This document shows, piece after piece, positions 27,146 to 36,469 of a stretch of DNA of 64,000 nucleotides. Every line of letters begins with the position of its first letter. The stretch's first letter is position 1. Source of the stretch: Leeuwenhoekiella aestuarii (lineage in GTDB: Bacteria > Bacteroidota > Bacteroidia > Flavobacteriales > Flavobacteriaceae); NCBI RefSeq assembly GCF_004104055.1, contig NZ_QOVJ01000001.1, positions 1,178,001 to 1,242,000 on the forward strand, read 5' to 3'. A program made the position numbers and the translations under genes. The notes below the pieces were generated by a model. It searched no databases and was not told the origin of the DNA. It was given only the letters and a program-made list of their open reading frames with translations.

Positions 27146-27907
27146 ATGATAGTACGAATAAAAAAAGAATTTATGTCATTATGGACGCCAGTAATCTGGT
27201 TAAGCATTATCATTCCTTTACTACTTATTGCACAACTCACAACAAAGCAAACTCAACCTAAATATATTGTACTCTTTTGTGGGTACTTTCTTCTTGACTC
27301 CTACACTCGGATATTGGGATATAAATGGATAAAACTTGATGCATTGGGTTTAACCGGTAATTGGAGCGGTATGTTGTTAAGTCTTATTATTGCCCTAATA
27401 TTTATAGGATATCATTCGAAATCCATCAGAAAGGATATAGGGTTCACAACAGAATTCAACAAAAAAACTCTTAAGCTGGGGATTCTCATTTTTCTGGGGT
27501 TTCTCGTTTTTGATTTCGTGTTTAAGATGATCCTTTTCCCAAAAGGAGGGGAGTTTGATCTGGAGCAGTTTGTATTTCAAGCTACCTTACCTGGTTTAAC
27601 GGAGGAAATTGTTTACAGAGGGATTCTTTTTTGGTTGCTGAGTAAGGCCTTTGTTCCCACAAAAAAAGTGAAAGGTATATTTTTTGGATGGGGATTTATA
27701 ATAGTAACCTTTCTGTTTGCTATGATTCATGGTGTGGTGTTAACCGAAGCGATGGAATTTAAAGTAGATTATATTACTATTGTCTACATTACCTTAATTA
27801 CCTCGTTGAGTTTGGGGATTCTGAGAAAATTCTCGGGAAATTTGATTTTACCAACTGTAGGACATAATATGGTTAATTTGATGAATTTTTGTATCCGGTT
27901 ACTCTAG
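27146..27907 (+). CDS. CPBP-family intramembrane metalloprotease
   Basis: 253 residues with about seven hydrophobic spans. Motifs are EEIVYRGILFW (EExxxR, about residue 150), HGVVL (about 195) and GHNMVNLMN (about 240), the three boxes of CAAX-protease/bacteriocin-processing (CPBP, Rce1-like) enzymes, with Glu and His residues as metal ligands inside the membrane. In bacteria these process or give immunity to peptides. Start ATG 27146 or 27170 cannot be decided. It sits between two integrase remnants, so it was probably brought in as cargo. Confidence 0.85.
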   Translation: MIVRIKKEFMSLWTPVIWLSIIIPLLLIAQLTTKQTQPKYIVLFCGYFLLDSYTRILGYKWIKLDALGLTGNWSGMLLSLIIALIFIGYHSKSIRKDIGFTTEFNKKTLKLGILIFLGFLVFDFVFKMILFPKGGEFDLEQFVFQATLPGLTEEIVYRGILFWLLSKAFVPTKKVKGIFFGWGFIIVTFLFAMIHGVVLTEAMEFKVDYITIVYITLITSLSLGILRKFSGNLILPTVGHNMVNLMNFCIRLL

Positions 27908-27928
27908 TTCTAATTTTGAAAATGTCTA

Positions 27929-27976
27929 CTAAATCATCACGATGCGTTCGTTATACCCGTCTAATACCGTACTGTA
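27929..27976 (-). pseudogene. Decayed 3' end of a tyrosine integrase gene (2)
   Basis: The minus strand reads YSTVLDGYNERIVMI and stops, the same C-terminal tail as in the remnant at 26878 (SSVLDGYKERIVML). Only about 15 codons are left. Confidence 0.65.
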
Positions 27977-28040
27977 ATTACTACATTAGACTGGACATGG
28001 AGTGGAATGAATAGTATTGCAAGTTGATAACTTAGCAATT

Positions 28041-28121
28041 ATGAAATTTAAAGTCAAACAGTACAACTCAGATTTTAAGCAAAAAGCAGTGGAATTAAGT
28101 TATGCTTCATTAGTATCCTAG
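28041..28121 (+). pseudogene. Remnant of an IS3-family transposase OrfA
   Basis: MKFKVKQYNSDFKQKAVELS then YASLVS and a stop. YxxxFKxxAVELSY is the usual start of IS3-family OrfA helix-turn-helix proteins. Only 26 codons remain and nothing of OrfB is visible downstream. Confidence 0.6.
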
Positions 28122-28363
28122 GCCTCAGACACCCAAATGTCATTTCCAGTATCATAACTTTCCTTAAAACCCGTAATACTGCTGTGGAACCCGACATCAA
28201 TGCTAAGCTTTAATTGGCTTTGTATTAACACCCAAAACATTAGTAAGGATTATTTTTGATGCGCTCAGAAACCAAAAATTAAGGGATGCGGTAGTTTTAG
28301 AGCGGTCGCGCAAAAGGCTGTAACTGTTTGCCGGGATCCTAATAGAACCATTAAAATACGGGA
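28122..28363. other. Short degenerate gap
   Basis: Between the transposase remnant and the DUF2254 gene no frame or structure was recognised. Confidence 0.3.
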
Positions 28364-29482
28364 ATGCTCTCGACGCTTAAGAAAATTCTAAACAGCATCG
28401 CCTTAATACCTTCAGTATTGGCACTGTGTTTTATGCTTATCGCGATTCTTCAAATTGGGATCGCTATTCCTATTCCCGAGGATTCCATATTGAGCGGTTT
28501 GGTTATTACCGAAAAGTCTGATGTACAGTTTATACTCGCGTTTATCATTGGAGGGATTTTTACCCTGACCATTTTCAGCTATACCATGGTGATGAATGTA
28601 TTGAACCGAAACATCAGTAATTATTCGCCACGCCTTATTCCCCTGCTACTTGCTGAAAAGCACCATCAGTTGGTTTTGGGTTTCAGTTCGGGTACCATCA
28701 TTTACGCCTTGATCCTGGCGATCCCCATCGCCAGTGCCCATACCGACAGCTTTCCCAAACTGGCAGCGAGTCTGGGTGTGTTTTTTGCCATCATCTGTGT
28801 GTTTTTGTTTATCTACTTTATACATACGGTTTCCCAAAGTATTCACATCAATTATGTTCTAAGTCAGGTATTTATACGTACCGAAAAAAACATGCTGAAG
28901 CAGCACAAAACCCACCGGGATTTTCGCATTCCCGCAGGAGACGCTCCCTTTAAAAACAGGTTTTCCTTAGGGAAGGCAGGCTATCTGCATCAGCCGGAAT
29001 TTGATAAACTCCTCACTTTTTGTCAAAAGGAGAGCATTGAACTCTGCTTGCTCCCCTTCCCGGGGCAGTTTATAAACCGGGAGGAGGTGCTGTTTACCTA
29101 TACCGGCGATCTTTCCAGGGAAGTATTGCAGCAGCTTTCTGAGTATTTTGCGGTAGATCACGAGGTGCCTTTAAGTGTTCCCGAAACCGGATTTAAACAT
29201 CTGGTGGAAGTGGCGGTAAAAGCCATGTCCCCGGCCATTAACGATCCGGGAACTGCTAAATCGGCTCTGGATTACTTTGCGCAGCTGTTGGAGTTGCGCA
29301 ATGCCTATCCCTATTATGCCTACGATAGAATAAAATTATCTCAGGAGGTCACCCGTAGCCTGGTATCGCAACAGAAGTTGCTGAAGTACTGCTTTACAGA
29401 ACTCGAACCGTATTTACAAGACGATCCGCTTCTGAGGGATTATTTACAGCATATAAAACACCGCAACGGCTTAGCGGAATAA
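28364..29482 (+). CDS. DUF2254 family membrane protein
   Basis: 372 residues. Four hydrophobic segments lie in the first 170 residues (about 10-30, 55-80, 105-125, 135-155), then a soluble part of 200. The family hallmark is KAMSPAINDPGTAKSALDY near residue 285, corresponding to the usual R-x-L/M-S-P-x-I-N-D-P-x-T-A. DUF2254 proteins are predicted inner-membrane proteins with no assigned function. Higher G+C and tidy codons compared with neighbouring ORFans suggest a long-resident or separately acquired gene. Confidence 0.87.
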   Translation: MLSTLKKILNSIALIPSVLALCFMLIAILQIGIAIPIPEDSILSGLVITEKSDVQFILAFIIGGIFTLTIFSYTMVMNVLNRNISNYSPRLIPLLLAEKHHQLVLGFSSGTIIYALILAIPIASAHTDSFPKLAASLGVFFAIICVFLFIYFIHTVSQSIHINYVLSQVFIRTEKNMLKQHKTHRDFRIPAGDAPFKNRFSLGKAGYLHQPEFDKLLTFCQKESIELCLLPFPGQFINREEVLFTYTGDLSREVLQQLSEYFAVDHEVPLSVPETGFKHLVEVAVKAMSPAINDPGTAKSALDYFAQLLELRNAYPYYAYDRIKLSQEVTRSLVSQQKLLKYCFTELEPYLQDDPLLRDYLQHIKHRNGLAE

Positions 29483-29927
29483 AAACCGAAGACTGATTTA
29501 ATGCGATCTCCCCCCTGAAGTTCGGTGTTATTTCATCGAATTATATCCATCCAATTGCAGGAACAGATATGTTAATGAATTCTTAAATTCAGGCTTTTCA
29601 AATGTCGTTTTCATACACTCTTCATACACTATCCTAGGCTTTGCTATGCCTTTGCCTGGGAGTTGCCTTGCCTAAGGCTTGATTTTAGGGGGGCTTTTGC
29701 GATAGAAATGTCTTAATCCGTATATAACTATACATTTTGGTTTCAATCCTTAAAGGATTATAAACTTAAATGAGATTCAGGAATTCCGTAAAGTACTTCT
29801 AAGACAAATGTTTATTTTTATAAAGGCAACACTAACTTGTTGATATCCTGTAAAATTTGAGGGGATATTTATATATTTAGTATTGATATAACAGTTTGTG
29901 CATAATGTCCCAAAACCGCAGAAATCA
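29483..29927. other. Gap holding dispersed repeat copy C and a shared leader
   Basis: Contains repeat copy C (29608-29660) and a leader-like block from 29731 (TACATTTTGGTTTCAATCC, then GGAATTCCGTAAAG) that also occurs at 33343 ahead of another ORFan. Confidence 0.5.
29608..29660. repeat. Dispersed repeat copy C
   Basis: TTTTCATACACTCTTCATAC then ACTATCCTAGGCTTTG and TTTGCCTGGG; combines the left part seen in copies A and B with the right part seen in A and D. Confidence 0.6.
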
Positions 29928-30527
29928 ATGAAAAACCTGAATGGAACTTGGTTAAAAATTAAAACAGGTGCCGACTACTGCCGACCTGAATTTATTGAAT
30001 TTAGTAAAGACCAAATCATCCATTTCAAACTTGAATTGAAAAGCGGAAATGAATTATTAAAAGTCCGAACTAAATGGAGTGAGAAACTTTCTGAATATAA
30101 ATATGAGTTTGTGAATGACAATCGAATAAGAATATTGAGAATGGGAAAAACTCATACTGTGTTGAGCGAAACTGAATCTAAAACAGAGGACACTGAATTC
30201 GCGACCGACTATGAAAGAATTGAACCTACCAAAACGGAACTTGAATCTGAAAAGATTGAAACGCTCGAATTCAAAGCAGAGTGGAGTAATGAAAAAATAC
30301 CTTTAAAATTCAACGAAATATTGGATAGTCCAGTTATACAGGAAATAAACAAGAGAATGAAAAGAAGTGGACGAAAATTAATTTTGGAAAATTTTCAGGG
30401 AACTTATTTCGCTTCGATTTTTGATAATGACGAACGAGATAAACTAATCGGAATAAAGGAAATAGATGAGGAAAAAGCAATTCTTTTCGGATTTCCAGAA
30501 AAGCCGTATGAAATTAAAGCTGAATAA
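29928..30527 (+). CDS. Hypothetical protein
   Basis: 199 residues from ATG 29928 (MKNLNGTWLKIKTGADYCRP); an upstream GTG is less likely. The opening NLNGTW and alternating hydrophobic pattern suggest a beta-barrel, lipocalin-like first half. The second half (KIPLKFNEILDSPVIQEINK, ILENFQGTYFASIFDNDERD) is not recognised. No signal peptide. It follows the C-type repeat and leader, like the ORFan at 33534 after copy D. Confidence 0.55.
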   Translation: MKNLNGTWLKIKTGADYCRPEFIEFSKDQIIHFKLELKSGNELLKVRTKWSEKLSEYKYEFVNDNRIRILRMGKTHTVLSETESKTEDTEFATDYERIEPTKTELESEKIETLEFKAEWSNEKIPLKFNEILDSPVIQEINKRMKRSGRKLILENFQGTYFASIFDNDERDKLIGIKEIDEEKAILFGFPEKPYEIKAE

Positions 30528-30616
30528 AAACGGCTACCAACAAAGATGAGTTAAAATCCGGAAGGATTTACCTCAATAAGACAAACGTAAAACTGCTGGC
30601 ATCAACTTAAAATCCT

Positions 30617-32818
30617 GTGAGACAAATCTTCTTAATCCTACTAAGCCTTTTTTGCTTAAGCTGCTCTTCTCAAACAGAACGGAAATACAATTTAGATTTT
30701 GAAGATTATGATGAACTGTACATGTTTCCAAAAGATTGGTTTGCATGGGGTGACTATACGTTGACTGCAGATACTACTACTGTCCACTCCGGGAAGTTTT
30801 CTGGTAAAATTAAAGCTACTAAAGCAGGTTCTTTTGGTTCTATTGGTTATAGAATTCCCGCCAATTATGAAGGAACGTCTATTCAGCTTGAAGGCTACAT
30901 GAAACTTAAAAATGTAGCAAATGGGTTTGGTGGATTATTGATTCGTATAGACGACGACCAGAAGAGCATAGCCTTTGATAATATGGAAAGTCAGCATATT
31001 AAGGATACTAAAGATTGGCAACACTATTCGATCACCTTGCCCTATCCCAGGGAAGCTGAAAATATTTTTATTGGCGGCATCTTGACGGGTACCGGTGAAG
31101 CATGGTTTGATGATTTTGTACTTACCATTGATGGTAAAGATGTTCAAACCTTAGCTGAGAAAGAAAAACCGGTTTTTAAGGCTACTTTAGATAACGAGTT
31201 TGAACTGGGTTCTAAGATTGACGTGCCTAAACTTGATGAAGCGCTAATAAGCAATTTAGAATTATTAGGGACAGTTTGGGGATTTTTAAAATACAATCAC
31301 CCGGAAGTCTGTAAAGGAAATTACAATTGGGACTTTGAGCTTTTCCGTATGCTCCCAAACTATCTGAAAACAACTAATAAAATAGAAAGAGACCAAATTC
31401 TCCTTCAATGGATTTCTAAGTACGGAGAGTTAGATAAATGTACTGAATGTAAAAAGACATCTCCCGAAGCATTTATTAAACCAGACTTATCTTGGTTGAA
31501 CGCTGATGATCTAAATCCTGAATTAAAGAATAAAATAGAATATATCTATCAAAACAGGTGTCAGGGAAAACATTTTTACATTAAAAAGGGTGGTGCTGGT
31601 AATCCTGATTTTTCAAATGAAAATATCTATTACAGTTTGCCTTCTGATGATGATGGGTTTCAACTTTTAGCGCTCTATAGATATTGGAATATGGTCCACT
31701 ATTTCTTTCCTAGCAAATACCTAACAGATAATGATTGGAATGGCGTTTTAAAAGAATATATACCCAAGTTTATAAATGCAAAAAATAAATTTGAATATGA
31801 ACTAGCGAGTATTGAATTGATAGGTGAAATAAATGACACACATGCAAGTACAAGTGTAGGTTTTAGTAATGTGCAATATAAGAGAGGAAATCTTTATCCA
31901 CCGATACTCACGCAATTTATAGATGAGCAATTAGTCGTTACCGATTATTACAAGCCCGAATTAAAAGGAGCTTCTCAAGTTGAAACTGGAGATGTCATAA
32001 CACACATTGAGGGAAAATCAATCAACACTATACTCGATAGTATTCGCCCGTATTATCCGGCATCTAATGATGCTGCAAAACGGAGAAATATAGCTTATGA
32101 TATCTTACGCTCTAATAAAGAACAAATCAGGATTGATTACATTTCAAACAATCAAAAGAAAGCTGCATTATTACCACTTTATGAAAAGAGTGCTCTCAAT
32201 ATGAGATGGTATAAATGGACTGATGAGCCCTGCTATAAACTACTGGACGGAAATATTGGGTATATCACTTTAGCATTTATCAAGGAGGAAGATATTGCTT
32301 TAATAAAAGAAACTTTTAAAAACACAAAAGGAATTATTATTGATATCCGTAATTATCCTTCGACCTTTGTGCCTTTTACCTTGGGATCGTATTTTGTTAG
32401 TTCAACAACCCCTTTTGTAAAATTCACAAAATTTAATTTAGATAATCCGGGGGAATTCAATTTTACAGCCCCTTTAGAAATACCAAAAGACGCAGAAACC
32501 TATAGAGGTAAACTGGTAGTTCTGGTAAACGAAGACACACAAAGTCAGGCAGAGTATACCGCGATGGCGTTTAGAGCGGGAGCCAATACCACTATAGTAG
32601 GCAGTACAACTGCAGGAGCAGACGGCAATGTTTCTTCAATCTATTTACCCGGTGGTTTATTGACCAATATTTCAGGTAATGGAGTTTATTATCCTGATGG
32701 CACACAAACGCAACGTGTTGGAATTATCCCTGATGTTGAAGTCACACCCACCATAGAAGGTCTAAAGAAGGGAAGAGATGAGGTATTAGAAAAAGCTATT
32801 GAAGTTATAAATGAATAG
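30617..32818 (+). CDS. S41-family peptidase, predicted lipoprotein
   Basis: 733 residues from GTG 30617. A lipoprotein signal ends in the lipobox SLFCLSCSS, so the protein is anchored outside the inner membrane. Residues 40-180 look like a carbohydrate-binding/jelly-roll domain (GSFGSIGYRIPANYEG, EAWFDDFVLTI). Residues 370-500 hold a PDZ-like part (VETGDVITHIEGKSINTI). Residues 540-720 are the S41 (tail-specific, tricorn-like) peptidase with the nucleophile Ser in EDTQSQAEYTAMAF (about 642) and a GSTTAGADGN loop. The Lys often found after that loop in C-terminal processing peptidases is not seen, so a tricorn-type active site is more likely. It stands alone, with no operon partner. Confidence 0.85.
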   Translation: MRQIFLILLSLFCLSCSSQTERKYNLDFEDYDELYMFPKDWFAWGDYTLTADTTTVHSGKFSGKIKATKAGSFGSIGYRIPANYEGTSIQLEGYMKLKNVANGFGGLLIRIDDDQKSIAFDNMESQHIKDTKDWQHYSITLPYPREAENIFIGGILTGTGEAWFDDFVLTIDGKDVQTLAEKEKPVFKATLDNEFELGSKIDVPKLDEALISNLELLGTVWGFLKYNHPEVCKGNYNWDFELFRMLPNYLKTTNKIERDQILLQWISKYGELDKCTECKKTSPEAFIKPDLSWLNADDLNPELKNKIEYIYQNRCQGKHFYIKKGGAGNPDFSNENIYYSLPSDDDGFQLLALYRYWNMVHYFFPSKYLTDNDWNGVLKEYIPKFINAKNKFEYELASIELIGEINDTHASTSVGFSNVQYKRGNLYPPILTQFIDEQLVVTDYYKPELKGASQVETGDVITHIEGKSINTILDSIRPYYPASNDAAKRRNIAYDILRSNKEQIRIDYISNNQKKAALLPLYEKSALNMRWYKWTDEPCYKLLDGNIGYITLAFIKEEDIALIKETFKNTKGIIIDIRNYPSTFVPFTLGSYFVSSTTPFVKFTKFNLDNPGEFNFTAPLEIPKDAETYRGKLVVLVNEDTQSQAEYTAMAFRAGANTTIVGSTTAGADGNVSSIYLPGGLLTNISGNGVYYPDGTQTQRVGIIPDVEVTPTIEGLKKGRDEVLEKAIEVINE

Positions 32819-32944
32819 AAATCAACCCTTTTGATTCCTTTATTTATTACAGATCTTTTTGAGTTTGCACATACTTGATGAAAATAAAAATATTAAGATG
32901 CGCAGCTTCTCCAAAAAGTAGTAGTTCGGCTTTTATAAGTTTAT

Positions 32945-33168
32945 CTAAGCATTTAATTGTATGAGCTGGTTATACTCATCTAAAATATTATTAGGCAGAT
33001 CCTTTAAATAAATTTTAGTCGTACTAAACTTGCTATGTGGCTATTTCGGAGTAATGGTGCCAGCTGTTTCTGGAGACATAAAGAAGTTAAACGGGTTTCA
33101 ATGCCACACAGCTCGACTAATTCTTTTAGATCGTTATTGTAGCGTAAACGCTCCTGTAGTTTTTCCAT
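32945..33168 (-). pseudogene. Decayed 3' end of a tyrosine integrase gene (3)
   Basis: The minus strand reads MEKLQERLRYNNDLKELVEL then CGIETRLTS, shifts frame to YVSRNSWHHYSEIAT, then to HSKFSTTKIYLKDLPNNILD, EYNQLIQLNA and stop. Joined, this is the box 2 / box 3 part of a phage-type integrase with the tyrosine in TKIYL. At least two frameshifts are present. Confidence 0.8.
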
Positions 33169-33533
33169 TTTTTGACCTCAGACTTTAAAATTTTAAGGTT
33201 TTTTATGGGTAGTAATCACTTTTTTAAGGGAATGAGTTTCAAATGCTACCAGGGTTTTTGAGTGGGCTTTGCCTGGGGGATGATATGCTGATATGGTGAG
33301 CGATATTTTGACTAAAAAAAGCACTTCATTCGTGTATAGCAATACATTTTGGTTTCTTAATCCTGAAAGGGGTATGCACTTAAATTTGGATAAGGAATTC
33401 CGTAAGCTGGTACGTTTTGGAAAGAGTAACCTAGTCTACCAATTGATAAACAGGAATTGAAGTTCCGGTTATTCCGGAGATTTTAGGGGGATAATGGGTA
33501 TATTTATCGGGAATATAACGAGTTGAGCACAAT
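33169..33533. other. Gap with repeat copy D and shared leader
   Basis: Holds repeat copy D (33229-33300) and a block from 33343 (TACATTTTGGTTTCTTAATC, then GGAATTCCGTAAGC) similar to 29731-29800. Both precede an ORFan gene on the plus strand. Confidence 0.5.
33229..33300. repeat. Dispersed repeat copy D
   Basis: Contains AGTGGGCTTTGCCTGGGGG (33261-33279), nearly identical to copy A, followed in both by an AT-rich run and TGCTG. Confidence 0.55.
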
Positions 33534-34106
33534 ATGAGAAATGAAATGAGAAGAATATTAATTGGGCTTATTTTACTGTCGACAAGTTCTGGTATTGGAC
33601 AAAACAATAGTATGGAAAATTGGACTAAAAATGATAAAGATCAATATTCCAAGCTTAAAAAATTAGCTAATTACATCTACAAAAAAGAAAAATCTGAAAT
33701 TTCAAAAGATAGTTTATTTGAAAATTACATCTATTTTGACAATGTCTTAAATGATACCGTAACTAAAAGAAGAGAGAAAAGAGTTGCTGCTTTCGATACT
33801 CTTTTCTATTATTTTCGAAAAACAGTTGATAGTATTGGTGTTGCAAATATGGACGCAAAACCAGTAAGATTTTATAAAAATCATAAAATTTATGAACCTT
33901 TTGATAAAGAGAAATCTAAACATAAAACTGTTGGTGGAGAAAAAATGTATGCAAAAGATGATAATGTTTTTGCATATTATCGAAAAGAAGAACCTGAAAA
34001 CCCATTAGGTGTTCTATTGTTTGAACCTAAATCTGACAAATTAGGAGCTTGGATAATGATAAACCAAGGCGGATATAAGTATTTCTTAACATTTAGTCTA
34101 TTATAA
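33534..34106 (+). CDS. Hypothetical secreted protein
   Basis: 190 residues with a Sec signal peptide (MRRILIGLILLSTSSGIGQ, using either ATG 33534 or 33546) and a mature part rich in Lys, Tyr and Asp (DNVFAYYRKEEPENPLGVLL, DKLGAWIMINQGGYKYFL). The family is not recognised. It is A/T-rich like the other ORFans that follow the dispersed repeat, and has no neighbour within 800 bases. Confidence 0.55.
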   Translation: MRNEMRRILIGLILLSTSSGIGQNNSMENWTKNDKDQYSKLKKLANYIYKKEKSEISKDSLFENYIYFDNVLNDTVTKRREKRVAAFDTLFYYFRKTVDSIGVANMDAKPVRFYKNHKIYEPFDKEKSKHKTVGGEKMYAKDDNVFAYYRKEEPENPLGVLLFEPKSDKLGAWIMINQGGYKYFLTFSLL

Positions 34107-34413
34107 AAATACTTTGCACAATAACTAGCGTTCGTGCGGCCGGTACAGCCTGTCCCGTTGCAGAACCGGAATTCAGCTTGAACGCCGTGTTTACGGAATC
34201 GGTTGAATATCGGTTAGCTCTCTGAGTTTGGCTTATATTAGTATGAGAGATTTAGGGTATTTTTTTGAGCTAGTAGATGCTCTTGCGGTCTTAATTTTCT
34301 GGCTAGTATATATGTTAGTTTAGGAGATTTTTTATTTGATATCGCATCCACCCCAGCTACTTTTAAAGCATACACAGTTGGTTTTGAGAAAAACTGCCGT
34401 TATTCACAATTAT
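34107..34413. other. Gene-free gap
   Basis: No frame or strong structure recognised. The GC-rich opening (CGTGCGGCCGGTACAGCC) differs from the A/T-rich sequence on both sides and may be the edge of an inserted piece. Confidence 0.25.
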
Positions 34414-34665
34414 TATAGACAAGCGTGCAAATAATTTGCTGTATCCTTTAGACCAAGATATCTAAACCTATCTGAAATTTCGAATTCATCTAAGTCCGGA
34501 ATTGGGTTCTATTCATATTCTTTTTCAGGATTTAAATCAATTATATTAGTTAAGAAACCATCACTAGATTTAGCGCTTAATCCAAATGAAGCCTAATACT
34601 CTTTCGGAAAATTTTTCAAATCCATTTACAAACGGAATTTTAAAGCTGATTTGGGAAACTTTTTT
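34414..34665 (-). pseudogene. Decayed gene fragment, family unknown
   Basis: The minus strand reads SFKIPFVNGFEKFSERVL, then in another frame FGLSAKSSDGFLTNIIDLNP, EKEYE, a stop, and NPIPDLDEFEISDRFRYLGL, KDTANYLHACL and a final stop. The pieces form one coherent 75-residue protein end broken by a frameshift and a stop. Confidence 0.5.
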
Positions 34666-34977
34666 TTATTTCATAAGCAAGTTATGCTTTTTTCATAGAT
34701 CGTCAATTCTAAGGCTTTAAAACACTGTTATTTTGGAAGAGAGACTTTTGTTTGAAATTGTTAGGACGCTGAAAATAAAAAAGTTATATTTAAAATGCCA
34801 TGGCATGTTTATTTATGTTTTATACTGTTTATACATGTTTTATATAACGATTCACTACTTAGTGCGCTTGTTGGTGCAGTAGTAGGTCACTTCTAGATGC
34901 AGTACTTGGTGCATTTTGGTACATCTTCAATAATTTTCAAATACTATCAACTCGGATCAAATTTATTAGGAGCTCGA
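34666..34977. other. Region behind the integrase, repeat-rich
   Basis: Short repeated strings (TTATGTTTTATACTG, TACATGTTTTATATA; TTGGTGCAGTAGTAGG, ATGCAGTACTTGGTGCA) lie between the decayed fragment and the integrase stop. They might be arm-type integrase sites, but that is a guess. Confidence 0.3.
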
Positions 34978-36219
34978 CTAATTGATTTTTTCGCCTTTAG
35001 GATTGATTAATGTTCCTTGCTGTTTTAATAGTTCCATATCTGAACTGATTTTAGAATCCAAAACTTTGGCATAAAGCTGAGTGGTTTTAAGCGATGTATG
35101 TCCCAGCATTTTGCTCACGGTTTCCATTGGTACTCCACGAGATAAGGTGACGGTTGTGGCAAATGTATGTCGCGCTAAGTGCGTGGTTAAACTTTTGTTG
35201 ATTCCACAAACATCTGCGATTTCTTTTAAATACGCATTTGACTTTTGATTGGTAAGTACGGGGAGTAATTTTCCCTGCTCCGTTCTACAGGAGTGCTCTT
35301 TGTATTTTTCTAAAATTTCGAATGCTGTTGGTAGTAGGGGAATGCTACTTAAAGTATTGGTCTTTTGCCGTTTTGTTTTTATCCATTGTTGACCATTAAT
35401 TCCCAGAATGATATCATTTGGACTTAGCTTATTTACATCGGCGTATGCAAGACCGGTAAAGCAACAAAAGAGAAAAATATCGCGTACCTGTTCTAGACGT
35501 GTAATTGTAAATTCTTTGTGAGCGAGTTTATTCAATTCATCACTAGTTAGAAATTCCCGTTCCTTGGTTTTCCAGTTGGACTTCCAGTGAAAGAAAGGGT
35601 CTTTGTCAATATATTGATTAGCTAGCGCTATACGCATGATTTTTTTAAAGTTGACGATGTATTTTGTCGCTGTATTGTGTGCACAATTCTTTTCAGATTT
35701 TAAATAATGTTCGAAACCTGATATAAATTGGTAATCAATTTCTCTTAGCGGAATATCACCAGCTCTTTTCAGAAATAACAGATAATTTTCTAAATGCGTT
35801 CTAGCAGCCTTATAGCGTTGTAATGTGCCCTGGGAATATCCTTTGCCAACAAGGCTCTCAATGCGGTCATTGTGTTCTTGAAATAACTCAAGGAGGGATC
35901 GTTGCTCATCATCTTTGCCTTGATAAATATCTCTTATAATTTGCGCAGAAATTGGTTTGTCTTCGCGGATTAACCTGTCGTAGATCTCATAAATTTTAGT
36001 TCGTACATCGTCTAAGTGCCGGTTCACCATACGAGCTTCTGCACTGGTGCCTGTCATCTTTCCAAGTTTGGGATCCCACTTGTCTGTTGCCTTATGTTGG
36101 GTTGAAAACTCGCTGCGCTTGGAATCTACTGTGATTCTGGCATAAATAGTAGCTGCCTTTAATGATTTTTTAGCTGAAGTTTTTGGATAGAAAAGGATTG
36201 AAATAGAACTTGCCATCAT
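34978..36219 (-). CDS. Tyrosine-type site-specific integrase (CTnDOT-like)
   Basis: 413 residues. The N-terminal Bacteroidota arm-binding part starts SISILFYPKTSAKKSLKAA. The SAM-like core domain spans about 105-205. The catalytic domain has CCFTGLAYADV where box 1 normally carries Arg (here Ala, as the box-1 Arg is also missing in IntDOT-type enzymes), then THLARHTFATTV, MLGHTSLKTTQLYAKV with H and Y. It is intact, reads away from the 3' end of tRNA-Asp about 250 bases upstream, and is the most likely enzyme that mobilised the accessory island to its left. No excisionase gene is evident. Confidence 0.93.
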   Translation of the reverse strand: MMASSISILFYPKTSAKKSLKAATIYARITVDSKRSEFSTQHKATDKWDPKLGKMTGTSAEARMVNRHLDDVRTKIYEIYDRLIREDKPISAQIIRDIYQGKDDEQRSLLELFQEHNDRIESLVGKGYSQGTLQRYKAARTHLENYLLFLKRAGDIPLREIDYQFISGFEHYLKSEKNCAHNTATKYIVNFKKIMRIALANQYIDKDPFFHWKSNWKTKEREFLTSDELNKLAHKEFTITRLEQVRDIFLFCCFTGLAYADVNKLSPNDIILGINGQQWIKTKRQKTNTLSSIPLLPTAFEILEKYKEHSCRTEQGKLLPVLTNQKSNAYLKEIADVCGINKSLTTHLARHTFATTVTLSRGVPMETVSKMLGHTSLKTTQLYAKVLDSKISSDMELLKQQGTLINPKGEKIN

Positions 36220-36266
36220 TTTTGTCTTTTAAATGAGGGATTTAAAGTACAAAAGTCCTAATTAAA

Positions 36267-36354
36267 AAGTGTTAAAGAAATCGCGTAAGCTCTTTTATTT
36301 TAACACTTTAGGAGGCTTCGAGGTGAGTCTTTTTCGAGTTTAAAAAGACTCACC
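36267..36354. repeat. Two inverted repeats between integrase and tRNA-Asp
   Basis: AAGTGTTAAA (36267-36276) with TTTAACACTT (36299-36308), and a perfect 13-bp pair GGTGAGTCTTTTT (36322-36334) with AAAAAGACTCACC (36342-36354). They lie in the likely attachment and promoter region of the integrase. They could be binding sites or a terminator; undecided. Confidence 0.5.
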
Positions 36355-36410
36355 GAATCGCGCACCTTTTGGATGGAATTATTTGATATCAAACGACATT
36401 AAATAAAATA

Positions 36411-36444
36411 AAAAAGCCTGTAAATCATATGATTTACAGGCTTT
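36411..36444. terminator. Bidirectional intrinsic terminator
   Basis: AAAAGCCTGTAAATC and GATTTACAGGCTTTT form a 15-bp stem around ATAT, with A and T runs on both sides. It lies downstream of tRNA-Asp on the minus strand and should end that transcript. Confidence 0.85.
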
Positions 36445-36469
36445 TAGAGGAATTTGGAATAACTCCTAG

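Noticed and set aside
29599-29607. ATGTCGTTT matching the guide complement in front of repeat copy C
   Set aside because: A nine-base match in the distal guide part with immediate mismatches on both sides is chance-level.
36387-36402. AAACGACAT shared with the candidate guide, between integrase and tRNA-Asp
   Set aside because: A nine-base match plus loose A/T similarity is within chance for 64 kb on two strands; the flanking base does not fit.
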